NCBI GenBank assembly: GCA_004556545.1
Contig: SFGO01000024.1
Coordinates: 1-40,127, forward strand
Direction of reading: 5' to 3'
From: Clostridiales bacterium
Lineage (GTDB): Bacteria > Bacillota > Clostridia > Christensenellales > Aristaeellaceae
Length of the DNA stretch: 40,127 nucleotides
This document shows positions 6,956-16,316 of the stretch, piece after piece (position 1 is the first letter of the stretch; every line of letters starts with the position of its first letter). The notes under the pieces are model-generated. The model searched no databases, was not told the DNA's origin, and was given only the letters and a program-made list of their open reading frames with translations. A program made the position numbers and the translations under genes.

Positions 6956-8710
6956 ATGCTGGCACCACAACTGACGGAGACTGAGAAGCAGACCATGATG
7001 ACGGAGGTCTTTCTCGGATACAACCACAACCTCGAGCTGGCGGACGGGGAGTTTTACGACATGGAGAATCTGTCGGCGGACGAGTATCCGCTGCTCGCGC
7101 CGCGGCCAAGGCGGGGGACGGCGCAGGCGATCGAGGGCGTGCAGGGCATTCTGGCGAAGGATGCGCTGTGCTGGGTGCAGAACAATACGCTTTACATCAA
7201 CGGCGCTTCGATGGAGGCGTATATGCCGTCTGTATCCATTTCGGCGGGGGAAAAGCAGCTCATTTCCATGGGTGCGTATCTGTGCATATTCCCGGACGGG
7301 ATCTACTTCAACACCGAGAAGTATTCCGACAACGGATACATGGGACAGGAGAATGTGGTCGACGCGGCAAGCACGAACATTGACATTTCCCTGTGTCTCG
7401 TCGACGGGACGGCGCTGACGGTCAGCTACACGCAGGCCAGCCAGCCGGAGAGTCCGTCGAACGGGCAGTACTGGCTCGACACGTCCGGCAAGCTCCACAC
7501 GCTCAAGCAGTGGGCGGAGGCGACGAGCCAGTGGGTATCCGTGCCGACGGTGTATCTGAAGCTTTCTGCCAATGGCATCGGTCGAGGTTTCAAGCAGTAT
7601 GACGGCATTCAGCTTTCGGGCCTCAGCGGGAACGAGCAGGTCGAGAAGCTCAACGGCAGCCAGATCCTGTACGACGTTGGAGAGAGCTATATCGTGATCG
7701 TGGGCCTCGTCGATGAGACGACGAAGGTGACGAGCGGGACGGTAAAGACGGCGCGGAAGGTCCCAAGCATGGACTTCATCACCGAGAGCGGGAACCGGCT
7801 GTGGGGCTGCAAGTACGGTGTGGCGGACGGCGAGACCGTCAATGAGATCTACTGCTGCAAGCTGGGCGATTTTAAGAACTGGGAGTGCTACCAGGGCGTG
7901 TCGACGGATTCGTGGCGCGCGAGCTGCGGCACGGACGGGAAGTGGACAGGCGCGGCGACGCTGGCCGACAGTCCGGTGTTCTTCAAGGAGGACTGCTTCC
8001 ACCGGGTGTATCCGTCGGCGACGGGGGCGCATCAGGTGGTCGTGCAGAAATGCGCGGGCGTGCAGAATGGGTCGAGCAAGAGCCTGGTCGTGGTGGATGA
8101 CCGGCTGTATTACAAATCGCGGATGGGCGTTTGCGTGTACGACGGGAGTCTGCCGCAGGAGATCGGCAGCTGCTTCGGGACGAAGCTCTACTACAACGCC
8201 GTGGCCGGCGGCGCCAGAGGGAAGTACTTCATCAGCATGGAGGATGAAGGTCATAACTGGTCGCTGTTCGTCTACGACACGCGAAAGGGCCTGTGGCACA
8301 AGGAGGACAGCACCCACGCAAAGGACTTCGCGCGGGTGGACGATGAGCTGTACTTCCTTGAGGATGGAACGCTCAGGACTGTCTATGGCTCGGTCGGGAC
8401 GATGGAAGACAGTGTGCAGTGGATGGCGGAAACGGGGATCATGACGTATGGACTCGTCGGGAAGAAATATGTCTCGCGCATCAATCTGCGGATGCAGCTG
8501 CCGAAGGGTTCCTCGGTCGACTTCTGGGTGCAGTACGATTCCGACGGCGTCTGGCGGCACTGCGGGCATATCGAGGGGCGAGGCCTCAGGACCTTCCTGC
8601 TGCCCATCCGCCCGGCGCGGTGTGACCACCTGAAGTTCCGGCTGACGGGAAAGGGCGAGATGAAGCTGTTCAGTCTGGCGCGGGTTTTAGAGGCAGGGAG
8701 TGACGCATAA
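6956..8710 (+). CDS. Tail/head-tail structural protein, beta-rich
   Basis: A 584-residue protein just after terL. It begins with YNHNLELADGEFYDMENLSADEYPLLAPRPRRG, an opening I associate with podovirus virion proteins that build the tail hub or seal the neck, and continues with many beta-strand segments. Repeated blade-like patterns in the second half (LVVVDDRLYYKSRMGVCVYDG; KYFISMEDEGHNWSLFVYDT; FARVDDELYFLEDG) suggest a beta-propeller. No catalytic motif is seen. A tail-hub or nozzle role is inferred. Confidence 0.6.
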   Translation: MLAPQLTETEKQTMMTEVFLGYNHNLELADGEFYDMENLSADEYPLLAPRPRRGTAQAIEGVQGILAKDALCWVQNNTLYINGASMEAYMPSVSISAGEKQLISMGAYLCIFPDGIYFNTEKYSDNGYMGQENVVDAASTNIDISLCLVDGTALTVSYTQASQPESPSNGQYWLDTSGKLHTLKQWAEATSQWVSVPTVYLKLSANGIGRGFKQYDGIQLSGLSGNEQVEKLNGSQILYDVGESYIVIVGLVDETTKVTSGTVKTARKVPSMDFITESGNRLWGCKYGVADGETVNEIYCCKLGDFKNWECYQGVSTDSWRASCGTDGKWTGAATLADSPVFFKEDCFHRVYPSATGAHQVVVQKCAGVQNGSSKSLVVVDDRLYYKSRMGVCVYDGSLPQEIGSCFGTKLYYNAVAGGARGKYFISMEDEGHNWSLFVYDTRKGLWHKEDSTHAKDFARVDDELYFLEDGTLRTVYGSVGTMEDSVQWMAETGIMTYGLVGKKYVSRINLRMQLPKGSSVDFWVQYDSDGVWRHCGHIEGRGLRTFLLPIRPARCDHLKFRLTGKGEMKLFSLARVLEAGSDA

Positions 8711-9918
8711 TGGGATCTTTGACACTTGCATACCCGTCGATCGCGGGGAAGACGACGCAGGAGCAGCTGGAGAGCATGCGGCGGTATCTGTGCAGCGTGA
8801 CGGAGCAGCTGAATCTGGCGGACTGGTCGGCGAAGGCAACGCTGACGGAGATCTCACAGGCCATCGACGCGGACAGCCTCTCCGAGGCGGAGAAAAAAAC
8901 GACGCTCTCCGGCTATGGAGCGCTGAAAGCGCTCATCATCAAGACGGCGGACTTCGCCGCGGCGAACTCGGAGACGTGGTCGACGAAGCTGTCCGGCAGC
9001 TATGTGGCCATCTCGGACTTCGGCAAGTATCTCGAGAAGACACAGCTGACGATCGAGGGAAACTCCGTCGGCATCAAACAGCTGTATGACTACACGGCGG
9101 GCGTCAACAACCAGTTCTCGGTGAATTCGCAGCAGTACATCAAGACGGGGCTGCTGTACTACAAGGACGCTGTGCCGGTGTACGGCGTGGGCGTGGGGAA
9201 CATCGAGACGACGGTGACGGACGGCGGCGAGAAGGTCATCGACCAGACGAAAAATGAGCTGGTGACGGTGACGCCGGACCGGGTGAGCTTCTGGCAGGAC
9301 GGGCAGGAGGTCGCGTATTTAAGCGACAAGAAGCTCCATTTTCCGTCCGGGACGCTGGAGGCGGCGGGGGCGGTGCTGTCGGGGAAGATCACGGCGGCAG
9401 CCGACTCGACCTTCGGGCCATGGACGATCTCGGAGAGCAGCATTTTCCGCACGGCCAATGAGTTTGGCGGCAGCGCAAGCATGTACTTCGGCACGAGCGG
9501 GCTTTCCATCAAGGACAAATTCAAGGTGGACGCGAGCGGCAAGCTGACGTGCACGGGGGCTGAGATCGGCGGAACGATCAACGCGACGGACCTGAAGCTC
9601 GACGGTACGAGCATCCAGACGAAGCTCAAGCAGATCATGGATGAGATCAACATCATCAGCAACGGCCTTGAGATCGCGGGAACGAACTTCTCGAACGGCA
9701 CGATCGGCGGCGCGGAGGGCAGTCTGCAGTTTACGTCCTCCAGCTCGGCAGCCTATGCGGTCGACCTGTCGGGCCCGGCGGTGCGTGTGCGGTCGACGAG
9801 CGGTGATGTGTATCTGCAGAACGCGGCGGGGACGGCCAGCATGCAGATAAAATCGGACGGGAGCATCCGGTTTACCGCCTCCGGCGGCGTAAGCGGCATT
9901 ACGCCGGTGTTCGGATAG
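8710..9918 (+). CDS. Tail fibre/baseplate-type protein
   Basis: A 402-residue protein starting at the last base of the preceding stop. The N-terminal 100 residues are helical (EQLESMRRYLCSVTEQLNLADW). The rest is rich in short beta and Gly/Ser/Thr segments (AVLSGKITAAADSTFGPWTIS, GAEIGGTINATDLKLDGTSI, GDVYLQNAAGTASMQIKSDGSIRF) typical of trimeric fibre shafts. No chaperone autoprotease motif is seen at the C-terminus. Confidence 0.65.
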   Translation: MGSLTLAYPSIAGKTTQEQLESMRRYLCSVTEQLNLADWSAKATLTEISQAIDADSLSEAEKKTTLSGYGALKALIIKTADFAAANSETWSTKLSGSYVAISDFGKYLEKTQLTIEGNSVGIKQLYDYTAGVNNQFSVNSQQYIKTGLLYYKDAVPVYGVGVGNIETTVTDGGEKVIDQTKNELVTVTPDRVSFWQDGQEVAYLSDKKLHFPSGTLEAAGAVLSGKITAAADSTFGPWTISESSIFRTANEFGGSASMYFGTSGLSIKDKFKVDASGKLTCTGAEIGGTINATDLKLDGTSIQTKLKQIMDEINIISNGLEIAGTNFSNGTIGGAEGSLQFTSSSSAAYAVDLSGPAVRVRSTSGDVYLQNAAGTASMQIKSDGSIRFTASGGVSGITPVFG

Positions 9919-9931
9919 GCAGGTGGTCTGA

Positions 9932-11326
9932 GTGGCAACGCTATCCGGCGCGTCGGGAACGCCGACGAGCATCACATTGACGATCTCCGGGATGTCGTCC
10001 ACGACGACATACAAACGGAAATATGAATTTATCCTCGCGGGAACGGTCATGGCGACGGTGACGGACTCGGCTGCGGGCACGACGACATTCAGCCGGGTCA
10101 TTACCGGGCTGACGCCGGACACGCTGTATATCTGCCGCGTGCGGATCTACAACAGCAACACGGGGACGCTTGTCGCTGAGACAAACTCCATCAGCGTGCG
10201 GACGCTGGCACAGTCGACCTCGCAGGCGACGGTCAGCATTCTCAACTTCCTGGATAACCTGACGCAGCTGGCGAGCGGGTCCTTCAAAGGCGATATCGGA
10301 AATACGTTTTACATTTCGGCCGCGGGCACGCAGTATCAGACGTACTCGCAGCAGTATAATTTCCTGTACTTCCGGCTCTCGTCGCAGAACTACAACACGG
10401 AGCATGGAGCGAGCTACCCGATCCCGATCCAGGAAGGGCAGACCGTCAAGGTATACTACCAGAGCAAGACCACGACGGTCCCGATCTACAACTACCTGGA
10501 CGGGCAGCACACGCTGTCAGACGGGTCCGTCTCCGGCACGATCGGCAATTCGTTCTTCCTGTCCATGGCCGGCACGCAGTACCAGACGTATTCGCAGGAG
10601 TATGAATTCCAGTATTTCAGGCTCGCGTCGGAAGGGTATGCGACAAATCACGCGGCGACGGAGACGATCCCCATTACGAGCGGGCAGGCCGTGCGCGTGT
10701 ACTACAAGACGAAGATCACGGCAGTCGCGCCGGTTATCAGCGGGGTCACGCTGACGAAGGACACGGCGACGGTCACGTGGGACAAAAACGGCGGAGAGTA
10801 CGGAAGCTGGACGCTATACTGGGGAAAGACGAGCTTTACGGCCATCGGCTCGCAGTCGATCGGAAGCTCACCGGTGACGGTCTCGGGGCTGGATCCGGGC
10901 ACGACGTATTATTTCTGGATCGTCAACAAGGCCGGGACGGATTCGAAGACGTCAAACACCGTATCCGGCGAGACGAAGGCACAGATCGCGGCGTTCGCGT
11001 GGACGAGCGACGATGCGTCGTATATCGCGGCGGGGAAGGCCGTGACATACCTGACGGCGGCGAGCTGGAACCGGCTGACTGCGAAGATCAACGAAGTCCG
11101 GGCCGCCAGAGGCTACGGGAGCATTTCCTTCACGACGGCCTACGCCGGGCAGACGATCACGGCGGCCATCTACAACGAGGCGGCAAACGCCATCGGGAAT
11201 CTGACAGGCGCGGGAAGCGTCAGCACGGTATCGGCAGGGACGAAGCTGGAAGCGACGTACTTTGCAAACAGCTATTCTGCGCTCAAGGAAGCGCTCAACC
11301 GGGCAATCAGCAGTTATAACGGATAG
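9932..11326 (+). CDS. Fibronectin type III-like virion protein with an internal duplication
   Basis: A 464-residue protein starting at GTG 9932. Residues about 1-95 form an FN3-like module (ITLTISGMSSTTTYKRKYEF, ITGLTPDTLYICRVRIYN). Residues 102-182 and 184-265 are tandem copies of an ~80-residue domain, sharing the AGTQYQTYSQ core, a YFRL strand and a closing VYY segment. A second FN3-like module follows (266-345; VTVSGLDPGTTYYFWIVNKAG). The C-terminal ~110 residues are helical. FN3 modules in phage tails are thought to bind bacterial surface glycans weakly. Confidence 0.75.
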   Translation: MATLSGASGTPTSITLTISGMSSTTTYKRKYEFILAGTVMATVTDSAAGTTTFSRVITGLTPDTLYICRVRIYNSNTGTLVAETNSISVRTLAQSTSQATVSILNFLDNLTQLASGSFKGDIGNTFYISAAGTQYQTYSQQYNFLYFRLSSQNYNTEHGASYPIPIQEGQTVKVYYQSKTTTVPIYNYLDGQHTLSDGSVSGTIGNSFFLSMAGTQYQTYSQEYEFQYFRLASEGYATNHAATETIPITSGQAVRVYYKTKITAVAPVISGVTLTKDTATVTWDKNGGEYGSWTLYWGKTSFTAIGSQSIGSSPVTVSGLDPGTTYYFWIVNKAGTDSKTSNTVSGETKAQIAAFAWTSDDASYIAAGKAVTYLTAASWNRLTAKINEVRAARGYGSISFTTAYAGQTITAAIYNEAANAIGNLTGAGSVSTVSAGTKLEATYFANSYSALKEALNRAISSYNG

Positions 11327-11334
11327 GAGGAGCT

Positions 11335-11532
11335 ATGAATATCACAAAAGCAGTGGTGCAGCTGCGGGGGCGGCTGATCGAGGCCATCAACGAGGCGGGG
11401 CTGCCGCCGGTCATCGTGGGCTTTGTGCTGGACGGGATCCAGAACGAAGTGGCAAGACTCACAGCGGAAGACCTGCGGAAGGAGGAAGCGGACAATGCAG
11501 ACAGAGCAGATGCAGACGACCATGCAGAATGA
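11335..11532 (+). CDS. Small helical protein upstream of portal
   Basis: A 65-residue protein (MNITKAVVQLRGRLIEAINEAGLPPVIVGFVLDGIQNEVARL) with a GGAGG ribosome binding site 5 nt before the ATG and a very acidic tail. Its 3' end overlaps the portal start by 38 nt. Family not recognised. A small accessory structural or assembly role is a guess from position. Confidence 0.6.
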   Translation: MNITKAVVQLRGRLIEAINEAGLPPVIVGFVLDGIQNEVARLTAEDLRKEEADNADRADADDHAE

Positions 11533-13441
11533 CACGGCGGGCGGGCTGACGGAGCGGAAGCCAATCGGCGAGGAGCAGGCCAGAAAGGCCATGGAAACGC
11601 TGCAGAAATACCGGCAGGGCAAGAGTGCGCTGGAGGCGCGGGTTATTGCTTCGGAGGACTGGTGGCGCATGCGCAGCTGGCAGCGGATCCAGAAGGGGAA
11701 CCAGGAGGACGACAAGTGGACGTCGGCGTGGCTTTTCAACGTCATCATGGGCAAGCACGCGGACGCGATCGCGGCCTATCCGGCCCCGGCCATCCGCCCG
11801 CGGGAACCGGACGACCGGGAGGAGGCGGCGAAGCTTTCCTCGGTGCTGCCGGTTATTCTGGAACAGAACGACTTCGAAGAGGTCTATTCGGACAGCCAGT
11901 GGACGAAGCTCAAGCAGGGCACGCTCATCTGGCACGTGAAGTGGGATTCTTCGAAGCTGAACGGCCTCGGGGATATCTCGGTGCAGCCGGTGGATATTCT
12001 GTCTTTCTTCTGGGAGCCGGGCGTCCGGGATCTGCAGAAGTCGAAGAACATCTTCCTGACGGAGATGGTGGACAACGATCTGCTGGTCGAGAAGTACCCG
12101 GAGCTGCGGGGAAAGCTCAACTCCAATCCGCAGATCCAGCAGAAGTACAACACGGACGACGTCATCAATTTTGACAACAAGTCGATGGTGGTTGACTGGT
12201 ATTACAAGAAATATCAGAACGGACGGCAGGTGCTGCACTTCGCGAAGCTGGTGGGCGACACCATCCTGCAGGCGACGGAGAACGACACAGAGCAGCGGTA
12301 TGACACGATGACCATGCCGGATGGCAGCATCGTGCAGCAGCCGGTCGGAAAGCCCATGGCGGAAACAGGCCTGTATGACGACGGGGAATACCCGTTTGTG
12401 GTCGACGCGCTGTTCCCGGTGGAGGGGAGCATTGCAGGGTATGGGTATATCGACATCGGAAAGTCGACGCAGGAGCAGATCGACCGGATGAACCAGGCGA
12501 TCGTGAAGAACGCGATCATGACGACGACGCCTCGGTGGTTCAAGCGGTCGGACGGGTCGGTCAATGAGCAGGAGTTCGCGGACTGGACGAAGCCGTTCGT
12601 GCATGTGGATGGGAATCTGGGGCAGGACAGTCTGCAGCCGATCCAGGTCAACATGCTCAACAGCAATTATATCGCCATTCTGCAGAACAAGATTGAGGAG
12701 CTCAAGTGGACAACGGGAAACACGGACGTCAACAACGGCGCGACGAGCTCCGGTGTGACGGCGGCCTCGGCCATTGCAGCGCTGCAGGAAGCGTCCGGCC
12801 GGAGCAGCAAGGACTCCACAAAGTCGGCTTATAGGGCCTACGCGCGGATGATCCGGATGGTCATTGAGCGCATCCGGCAGTTCTATGATCTGCCGCGGCA
12901 GTTCCGGATCATCGGGCAGCGCGGGGCAGAGCAGTTCGTACAGTACAGCAATCAGGGATTGCAGCCGCAGACGCTCTACGGCGCGAACGGACAGCCGGAC
13001 GGGCTGCGGAAACCGGTCTTCGACATTGAGGTCTCGGCGCAGAAGGCAAGCGAGTACGCGTCCATGGCGCAGAACGAGCTGGCGCTGCAGTTCTTCCAGC
13101 TGGGGTTCTTCAACCCACAGATGGTGGACCAGACGCTTGCAACGCTGGACATGATGGACTTTGACGGGAAGGACTCAATCATCCAGAAGGTCCAGGAGAA
13201 CGCGGACCTGCAGCAGCGGCTGGTCGAGTGGCAGCAACTGGCGCTGGCGTTGGCAGACCGGTACGATCCGGTCATGGGTGAGGGGCTGGCGCAGCAGATC
13301 CTGCAGGAGGGCGGACAGGCAGTCCCACAGGCGAGCGCCGCGGCAGCAAAGAAGCCGGAGATCAACACCGGCGAGACGAAGGAGCCGAAGATCGTGGAGA
13401 ATGCGCGCAAAAAGTCGGAAGAAAGCACGCAGCCGGGATAA
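11495..13441 (+). CDS. Portal protein
   Basis: A 648-residue protein. ATG 11495 (MQTEQMQTTMQND) is preferred, with GGAGG about 11 nt upstream; the longer frame upstream is low in plausibility. It has the podovirus portal layout: an N-terminal helical part (WWRMRSWQRIQKGNQ), a wing with SAWLFNVIMGKHADAIAAYPAPAIRPREPDD, a central crown-stem region (YGYIDIGKSTQEQIDRMNQAIVKNAIM) and a long C-terminal helix and Gln/Ala tail. It forms the dodecameric DNA channel at one capsid vertex. Its length fits N4-gp56-type phages. Confidence 0.85.
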   Translation: MQTEQMQTTMQNDTAGGLTERKPIGEEQARKAMETLQKYRQGKSALEARVIASEDWWRMRSWQRIQKGNQEDDKWTSAWLFNVIMGKHADAIAAYPAPAIRPREPDDREEAAKLSSVLPVILEQNDFEEVYSDSQWTKLKQGTLIWHVKWDSSKLNGLGDISVQPVDILSFFWEPGVRDLQKSKNIFLTEMVDNDLLVEKYPELRGKLNSNPQIQQKYNTDDVINFDNKSMVVDWYYKKYQNGRQVLHFAKLVGDTILQATENDTEQRYDTMTMPDGSIVQQPVGKPMAETGLYDDGEYPFVVDALFPVEGSIAGYGYIDIGKSTQEQIDRMNQAIVKNAIMTTTPRWFKRSDGSVNEQEFADWTKPFVHVDGNLGQDSLQPIQVNMLNSNYIAILQNKIEELKWTTGNTDVNNGATSSGVTAASAIAALQEASGRSSKDSTKSAYRAYARMIRMVIERIRQFYDLPRQFRIIGQRGAEQFVQYSNQGLQPQTLYGANGQPDGLRKPVFDIEVSAQKASEYASMAQNELALQFFQLGFFNPQMVDQTLATLDMMDFDGKDSIIQKVQENADLQQRLVEWQQLALALADRYDPVMGEGLAQQILQEGGQAVPQASAAAAKKPEINTGETKEPKIVENARKKSEESTQPG

Positions 13442-13444
13442 GAA

Positions 13445-13520
13445 CCGACGCACAAGCTCGGCTTGCGCGTCGGAAAGGAAGAAATGATTTCAGAGGATAA
13501 GAGCCGCCGCTTGCGGCGGC
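13445..13520 (+). terminator. Two hairpins after portal gene
   Basis: Stem 1 pairs 13445-13457 with 13461-13473 (12 of 13 pairs, 3-nt loop); stem 2 pairs 13503-13509 with 13514-13520 (perfect). Neither has a long U-run. They lie between the portal stop and late element B, matching the hairpin-then-promoter arrangement at the other two late operons. Confidence 0.5.
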
Positions 13521-13547
13521 CCGTTCCGGCGAGATTATTTCTGACTG

Positions 13548-13584
13548 GCGTGGGGTGAAGTTAGGAAAAGTTTGTGCTACGATG
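13548..13584 (+). promoter_or_regulatory. Late-promoter-like element B
   Basis: GCGTGGGGTGAA at 13548-13559, a 16-nt spacer, then GCTACGATG at 13576-13584 with TACGAT as the -10-like hexamer. It is 35 nt upstream of the scaffold start and is expected to drive scaffold, capsid and ejection genes. Confidence 0.7.
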
Positions 13585-13618
13585 ATTTTAGAATAAACGC
13601 CAGAAAGGAATTTACAGC

Positions 13619-14473
13619 ATGGAAGGCGAATTCACGGGCGCAGGCGCTCAGACCATGGGCGCAGCTGACGTCGCCGGTCAGCAGAGCGGGCAGGAGGCAG
13701 CCGCACAGGCGCAGGTGCAGCAGCAGCCGGTCAACGTCCCCGACGCTCAGGGACAGGGTACGCAGCAGGAAGAAACGTTTGACAGTCTGATCCGGGGCCG
13801 CTACAAGCAGGACTTTGATTCTGCGGTGCAGAAGGTCGTAAAGCAGCGCGTGCGCGGGCTGAACCAGTATAAGGGGCAGGTCGAGGCGATGGCGCCGATC
13901 ATCGACCAGCTGGGCGCGCTCTATGGGATCGACACGTCGGACCCGAGGAAGACGGACTTCACAGCACTGGCACAGCGCTTTTCCGCTGACGAGCGGCTTT
14001 ACAGCGCGGAGGCCATGGAGAAAGGCACGACGACGGACGCGCTCAAAAAGGAGTACGCCGGCAGGGCAGAGAATACGGCCATGCGGCGGCAGCTGCAGGA
14101 GTACCAGATGCGAGAAGCCTTCGCCGGGATCCAGGCAGACTTTGCCCGGGAGGTGACGGCGCGGTACGGCGCGGACTTTGAGACCGAGATGCAGAACCCG
14201 GACTTTGCGCGGCTCATGGGCGCTGGCGTGCCGCCGAAGACGGCCTACGAGGTCATCCATCAGCAGGAGATCGCACAGGCACAGGCGCAGCTGGTGGCGA
14301 ATCAGGCGCGGGAGAACGTCATGCGGACCATCCAGGCACAGGGCGCGCGGCCGCAGGAGATCGGCTCCGGCGCTGCGGGCGGAGAGAACGTCCCGATGAA
14401 AACACACTGGTCACGCGCGGAGGTGGAGGACATGCGCCGCCGCGCGGCAAGAGGGGAACGAGTGATCCCCTGA
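13619..14473 (+). CDS. Capsid scaffold-like protein
   Basis: A 284-residue, Gln/Ala/Glu-rich, largely helical protein immediately upstream of the major capsid gene. The disordered Gly/Gln N-terminus, central coiled-coil-like helices (MRRQLQEYQMREAFAGIQADF) and basic C-terminus (WSRAEVEDMRRRAARGERVIP) are the usual scaffold layout, in which the C-terminal helix docks on the coat protein. AGAAAGGA precedes the ATG by about 10 nt. Confidence 0.8.
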   Translation: MEGEFTGAGAQTMGAADVAGQQSGQEAAAQAQVQQQPVNVPDAQGQGTQQEETFDSLIRGRYKQDFDSAVQKVVKQRVRGLNQYKGQVEAMAPIIDQLGALYGIDTSDPRKTDFTALAQRFSADERLYSAEAMEKGTTTDALKKEYAGRAENTAMRRQLQEYQMREAFAGIQADFAREVTARYGADFETEMQNPDFARLMGAGVPPKTAYEVIHQQEIAQAQAQLVANQARENVMRTIQAQGARPQEIGSGAAGGENVPMKTHWSRAEVEDMRRRAARGERVIP

Positions 14474-14491
14474 GAAAGGAGATAAGAAGCT

Positions 14492-15586
14492 ATGTTTCAA
14501 TCCAAAGTCGGATTTCAGTTTTTTGCTGACGCCGGTACGCTCGTCAATGCGACCGGAAACTACGTAAACGCAGGCACCGGCCAGACGACCGCGTTCAGCG
14601 GCAACGACACGCTCGCGCCGACCATGAAGACGTTCTACGACACGCAGCTGCTCGAGAACGCACGGCCGAACCTCGTGCATGCGCAGCTGGCAGGCCGTCA
14701 GGCGCTGCCGCGCAACCACGGCAAGACCGTCGAGTGGCGCAAGTGGAACACGCTGAAGGACGCGGAGGAGCTGACCGAAGGCGTAATCCCGACCGGCCAG
14801 AAGATGGGCCAGACCAGCACGACCGGCGCGATCAAGCAGATCGGCCTGTACGTGACGGTCTCGGATCAGCTGGAGCTGCATGCGCTGGATAACGTCATCC
14901 TGGGCGCGACCGAAGAACTCGGCGCTTCCGCCGGTACGTCCATCGACAAGCGCGTGCGCGACGCGATCGTGGCAGGCTCGAACGTGCAGTACTGCGACAA
15001 GGTCGCAGAGGGCGGCGCGCACACGGCAGTCACCAGCCGCGCGGGCCTCGACCTGACGGCAAAGCTGACGCCGGACGAGGTCAACAAGGCCGTAACGACG
15101 CTGAAGAAGATGAAGGCCCCGAAGATCGACGGCAAGTACGTCGCCATCATCCACCCGTCGGTCGCATACGACCTGCGGTCCTCGGACGCATGGGTCGAGG
15201 CACACAAGTATGCAGACGTCACGCCGCTGTTCTCGGGTGAGATCGGCGAGCTGCACGGCGTCCGGTTTGTCGAGACGACGGAAGCCAAGATCTTCAACAA
15301 CTCGACCTGCCCGGTCAAGAGCGCGGCCGGCGGCAGCGGCTCCTCTGCGACCTACTACAGCGTGTACGCGACGCTGTTCCTCGGCAAGGACGCATACAAG
15401 ATGATCGACCCGGAGGGCGGCAACCTTGAGATGATCGTCAAGGGCAAGGACGAGATCGGCGGCCCGCTGAACCAGTTCTCGACCGTCGGCTACAAGGCCG
15501 AGATGGCGGCGAAGCTGCTGTACGAGGACCGCATGGTCCGCGTGGAGAGCTGCAGCGCATACTCCGGCACGGACGAGGCGAACTGA
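14492..15586 (+). CDS. Major capsid protein, N4-gp56-like
   Basis: A 364-residue protein matching the N4-gp56-type HK97-fold coat proteins: a short N-arm, LAPTMKTFYDTQLLENARPNLVHAQLAG, KTVEWRKWNTLKDAEELTEGVIPTG, and a P-domain/A-domain region with KYVAIIHPSVAYDLR and GELHGVRFVETTEAKIF. It ends with GYKAEMAAKLLYEDRMVRVE. It assembles around the upstream scaffold into the icosahedral head. Its codons are strongly GC-ending, as expected for a highly expressed late gene. Confidence 0.9.
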   Translation: MFQSKVGFQFFADAGTLVNATGNYVNAGTGQTTAFSGNDTLAPTMKTFYDTQLLENARPNLVHAQLAGRQALPRNHGKTVEWRKWNTLKDAEELTEGVIPTGQKMGQTSTTGAIKQIGLYVTVSDQLELHALDNVILGATEELGASAGTSIDKRVRDAIVAGSNVQYCDKVAEGGAHTAVTSRAGLDLTAKLTPDEVNKAVTTLKKMKAPKIDGKYVAIIHPSVAYDLRSSDAWVEAHKYADVTPLFSGEIGELHGVRFVETTEAKIFNNSTCPVKSAAGGSGSSATYYSVYATLFLGKDAYKMIDPEGGNLEMIVKGKDEIGGPLNQFSTVGYKAEMAAKLLYEDRMVRVESCSAYSGTDEAN

Positions 15587-15602
15587 GAAAGGAGCACATA
15601 GC

Positions 15603-15854
15603 ATGGCAACGAAAGAGACCGCCGCGGCGGCTGTACAGGAAAACCAGGAAGACGTGTGGAACGTCATGAAGACGATCTACCTGCCCCGCGGGCAGGAGAA
15701 CGAGGAGCAGAGCCGCTTTGTGGCGGTGAACGGCCGGACGTTCATGGTGCCGAAGGGCAAGGACGTGCAGGTCCCGCTGCCGGTGTATGAAGTTCTGATG
15801 AACGCGCGGATGGCGGAGGAGGAAGCCTTCCGCCGCGCGCAGGCGGACAACTGA
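15603..15854 (+). CDS. Small virion-associated protein after capsid gene
   Basis: An 83-residue protein starting 17 nt after the capsid stop with GAAAGGAG upstream. It contains KTIYLPRGQENEEQSRFVAVNGRTFMVPKGKDVQVPLPVYEVL, a beta-rich pattern found in small proteins following coat genes in this phage type. A decoration or head-completion role is inferred from position only. Confidence 0.65.
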   Translation: MATKETAAAAVQENQEDVWNVMKTIYLPRGQENEEQSRFVAVNGRTFMVPKGKDVQVPLPVYEVLMNARMAEEEAFRRAQADN

Positions 15855-15887
15855 CAAGTGAATGCCCATAACGGCAGGAAGCAGAGG

Positions 15888-15911
15888 AAGGGGCAGAAAT
15901 GCCCCTTCTTT
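15888..15911 (+). terminator. Intra-operon terminator/attenuator hairpin
   Basis: An 8-bp stem, AAGGGGCA with TGCCCCTT, around a GAAA tetraloop (15888-15907), followed by CTTTT. It is short but has the full intrinsic-terminator layout. Lying between the capsid block and the adaptor gene, it could lower expression of the downstream genes relative to capsid protein. Confidence 0.65.
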
Positions 15912-15926
15912 TGGTAAGGAGGAAAA

Positions 15927-16304
15927 ATGAAAATTCGGGAAGCAATCGAGACGGTAGACCGGTTACTGCCGAACCAGTACGAGACGCCGGATAAGGTCCG
16001 GTGGCTGTCGGAGCTGGACGGAATCGTGTATCGGGATATCATCTGTACGCACGAGCATGAGAAGCAACCGGAGCCGTTTACGGGCTATGGGGAGGACGTG
16101 GATCTGGAAACGGAGCTGCTGATCCCGTGGCCGTATGATGAGATCTACCGCTGGTATCTGGGGATGAAGATCTGCGACGCCAACGGGGAGACGACGAAGT
16201 ATGCGAACGAGGCGGCGAAGTACAACAGCTACTATCAGGGGTACTTCAATGCCTACAATCAGGCGTACATGCCGAAGCAGTACGCGACACATTTCAAGCT
16301 TTAA
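15927..16304 (+). CDS. Head-tail adaptor-like protein
   Basis: A 125-residue protein (MKIREAIETVDRLLPNQYETPDKVRWLSELDGIVYRDII) ending with a Tyr-rich helix (KYANEAAKYNSYYQGYFNAYNQAYMP). This size and helical layout, located after the coat gene, is typical of head-completion/adaptor proteins in Clostridia phages. ATG has AAGGAGG 7 nt upstream. Confidence 0.65.
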   Translation: MKIREAIETVDRLLPNQYETPDKVRWLSELDGIVYRDIICTHEHEKQPEPFTGYGEDVDLETELLIPWPYDEIYRWYLGMKICDANGETTKYANEAAKYNSYYQGYFNAYNQAYMPKQYATHFKL

Positions 16305-16316
16305 GGCGGTGAGACT

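Noticed and set aside
6881..8629. 582-codon open frame on the minus strand
   Set aside because: It is antisense to the tail protein and TerL genes, Arg/His/Leu-rich, with no RBS; an artefact of GC-rich codon usage.
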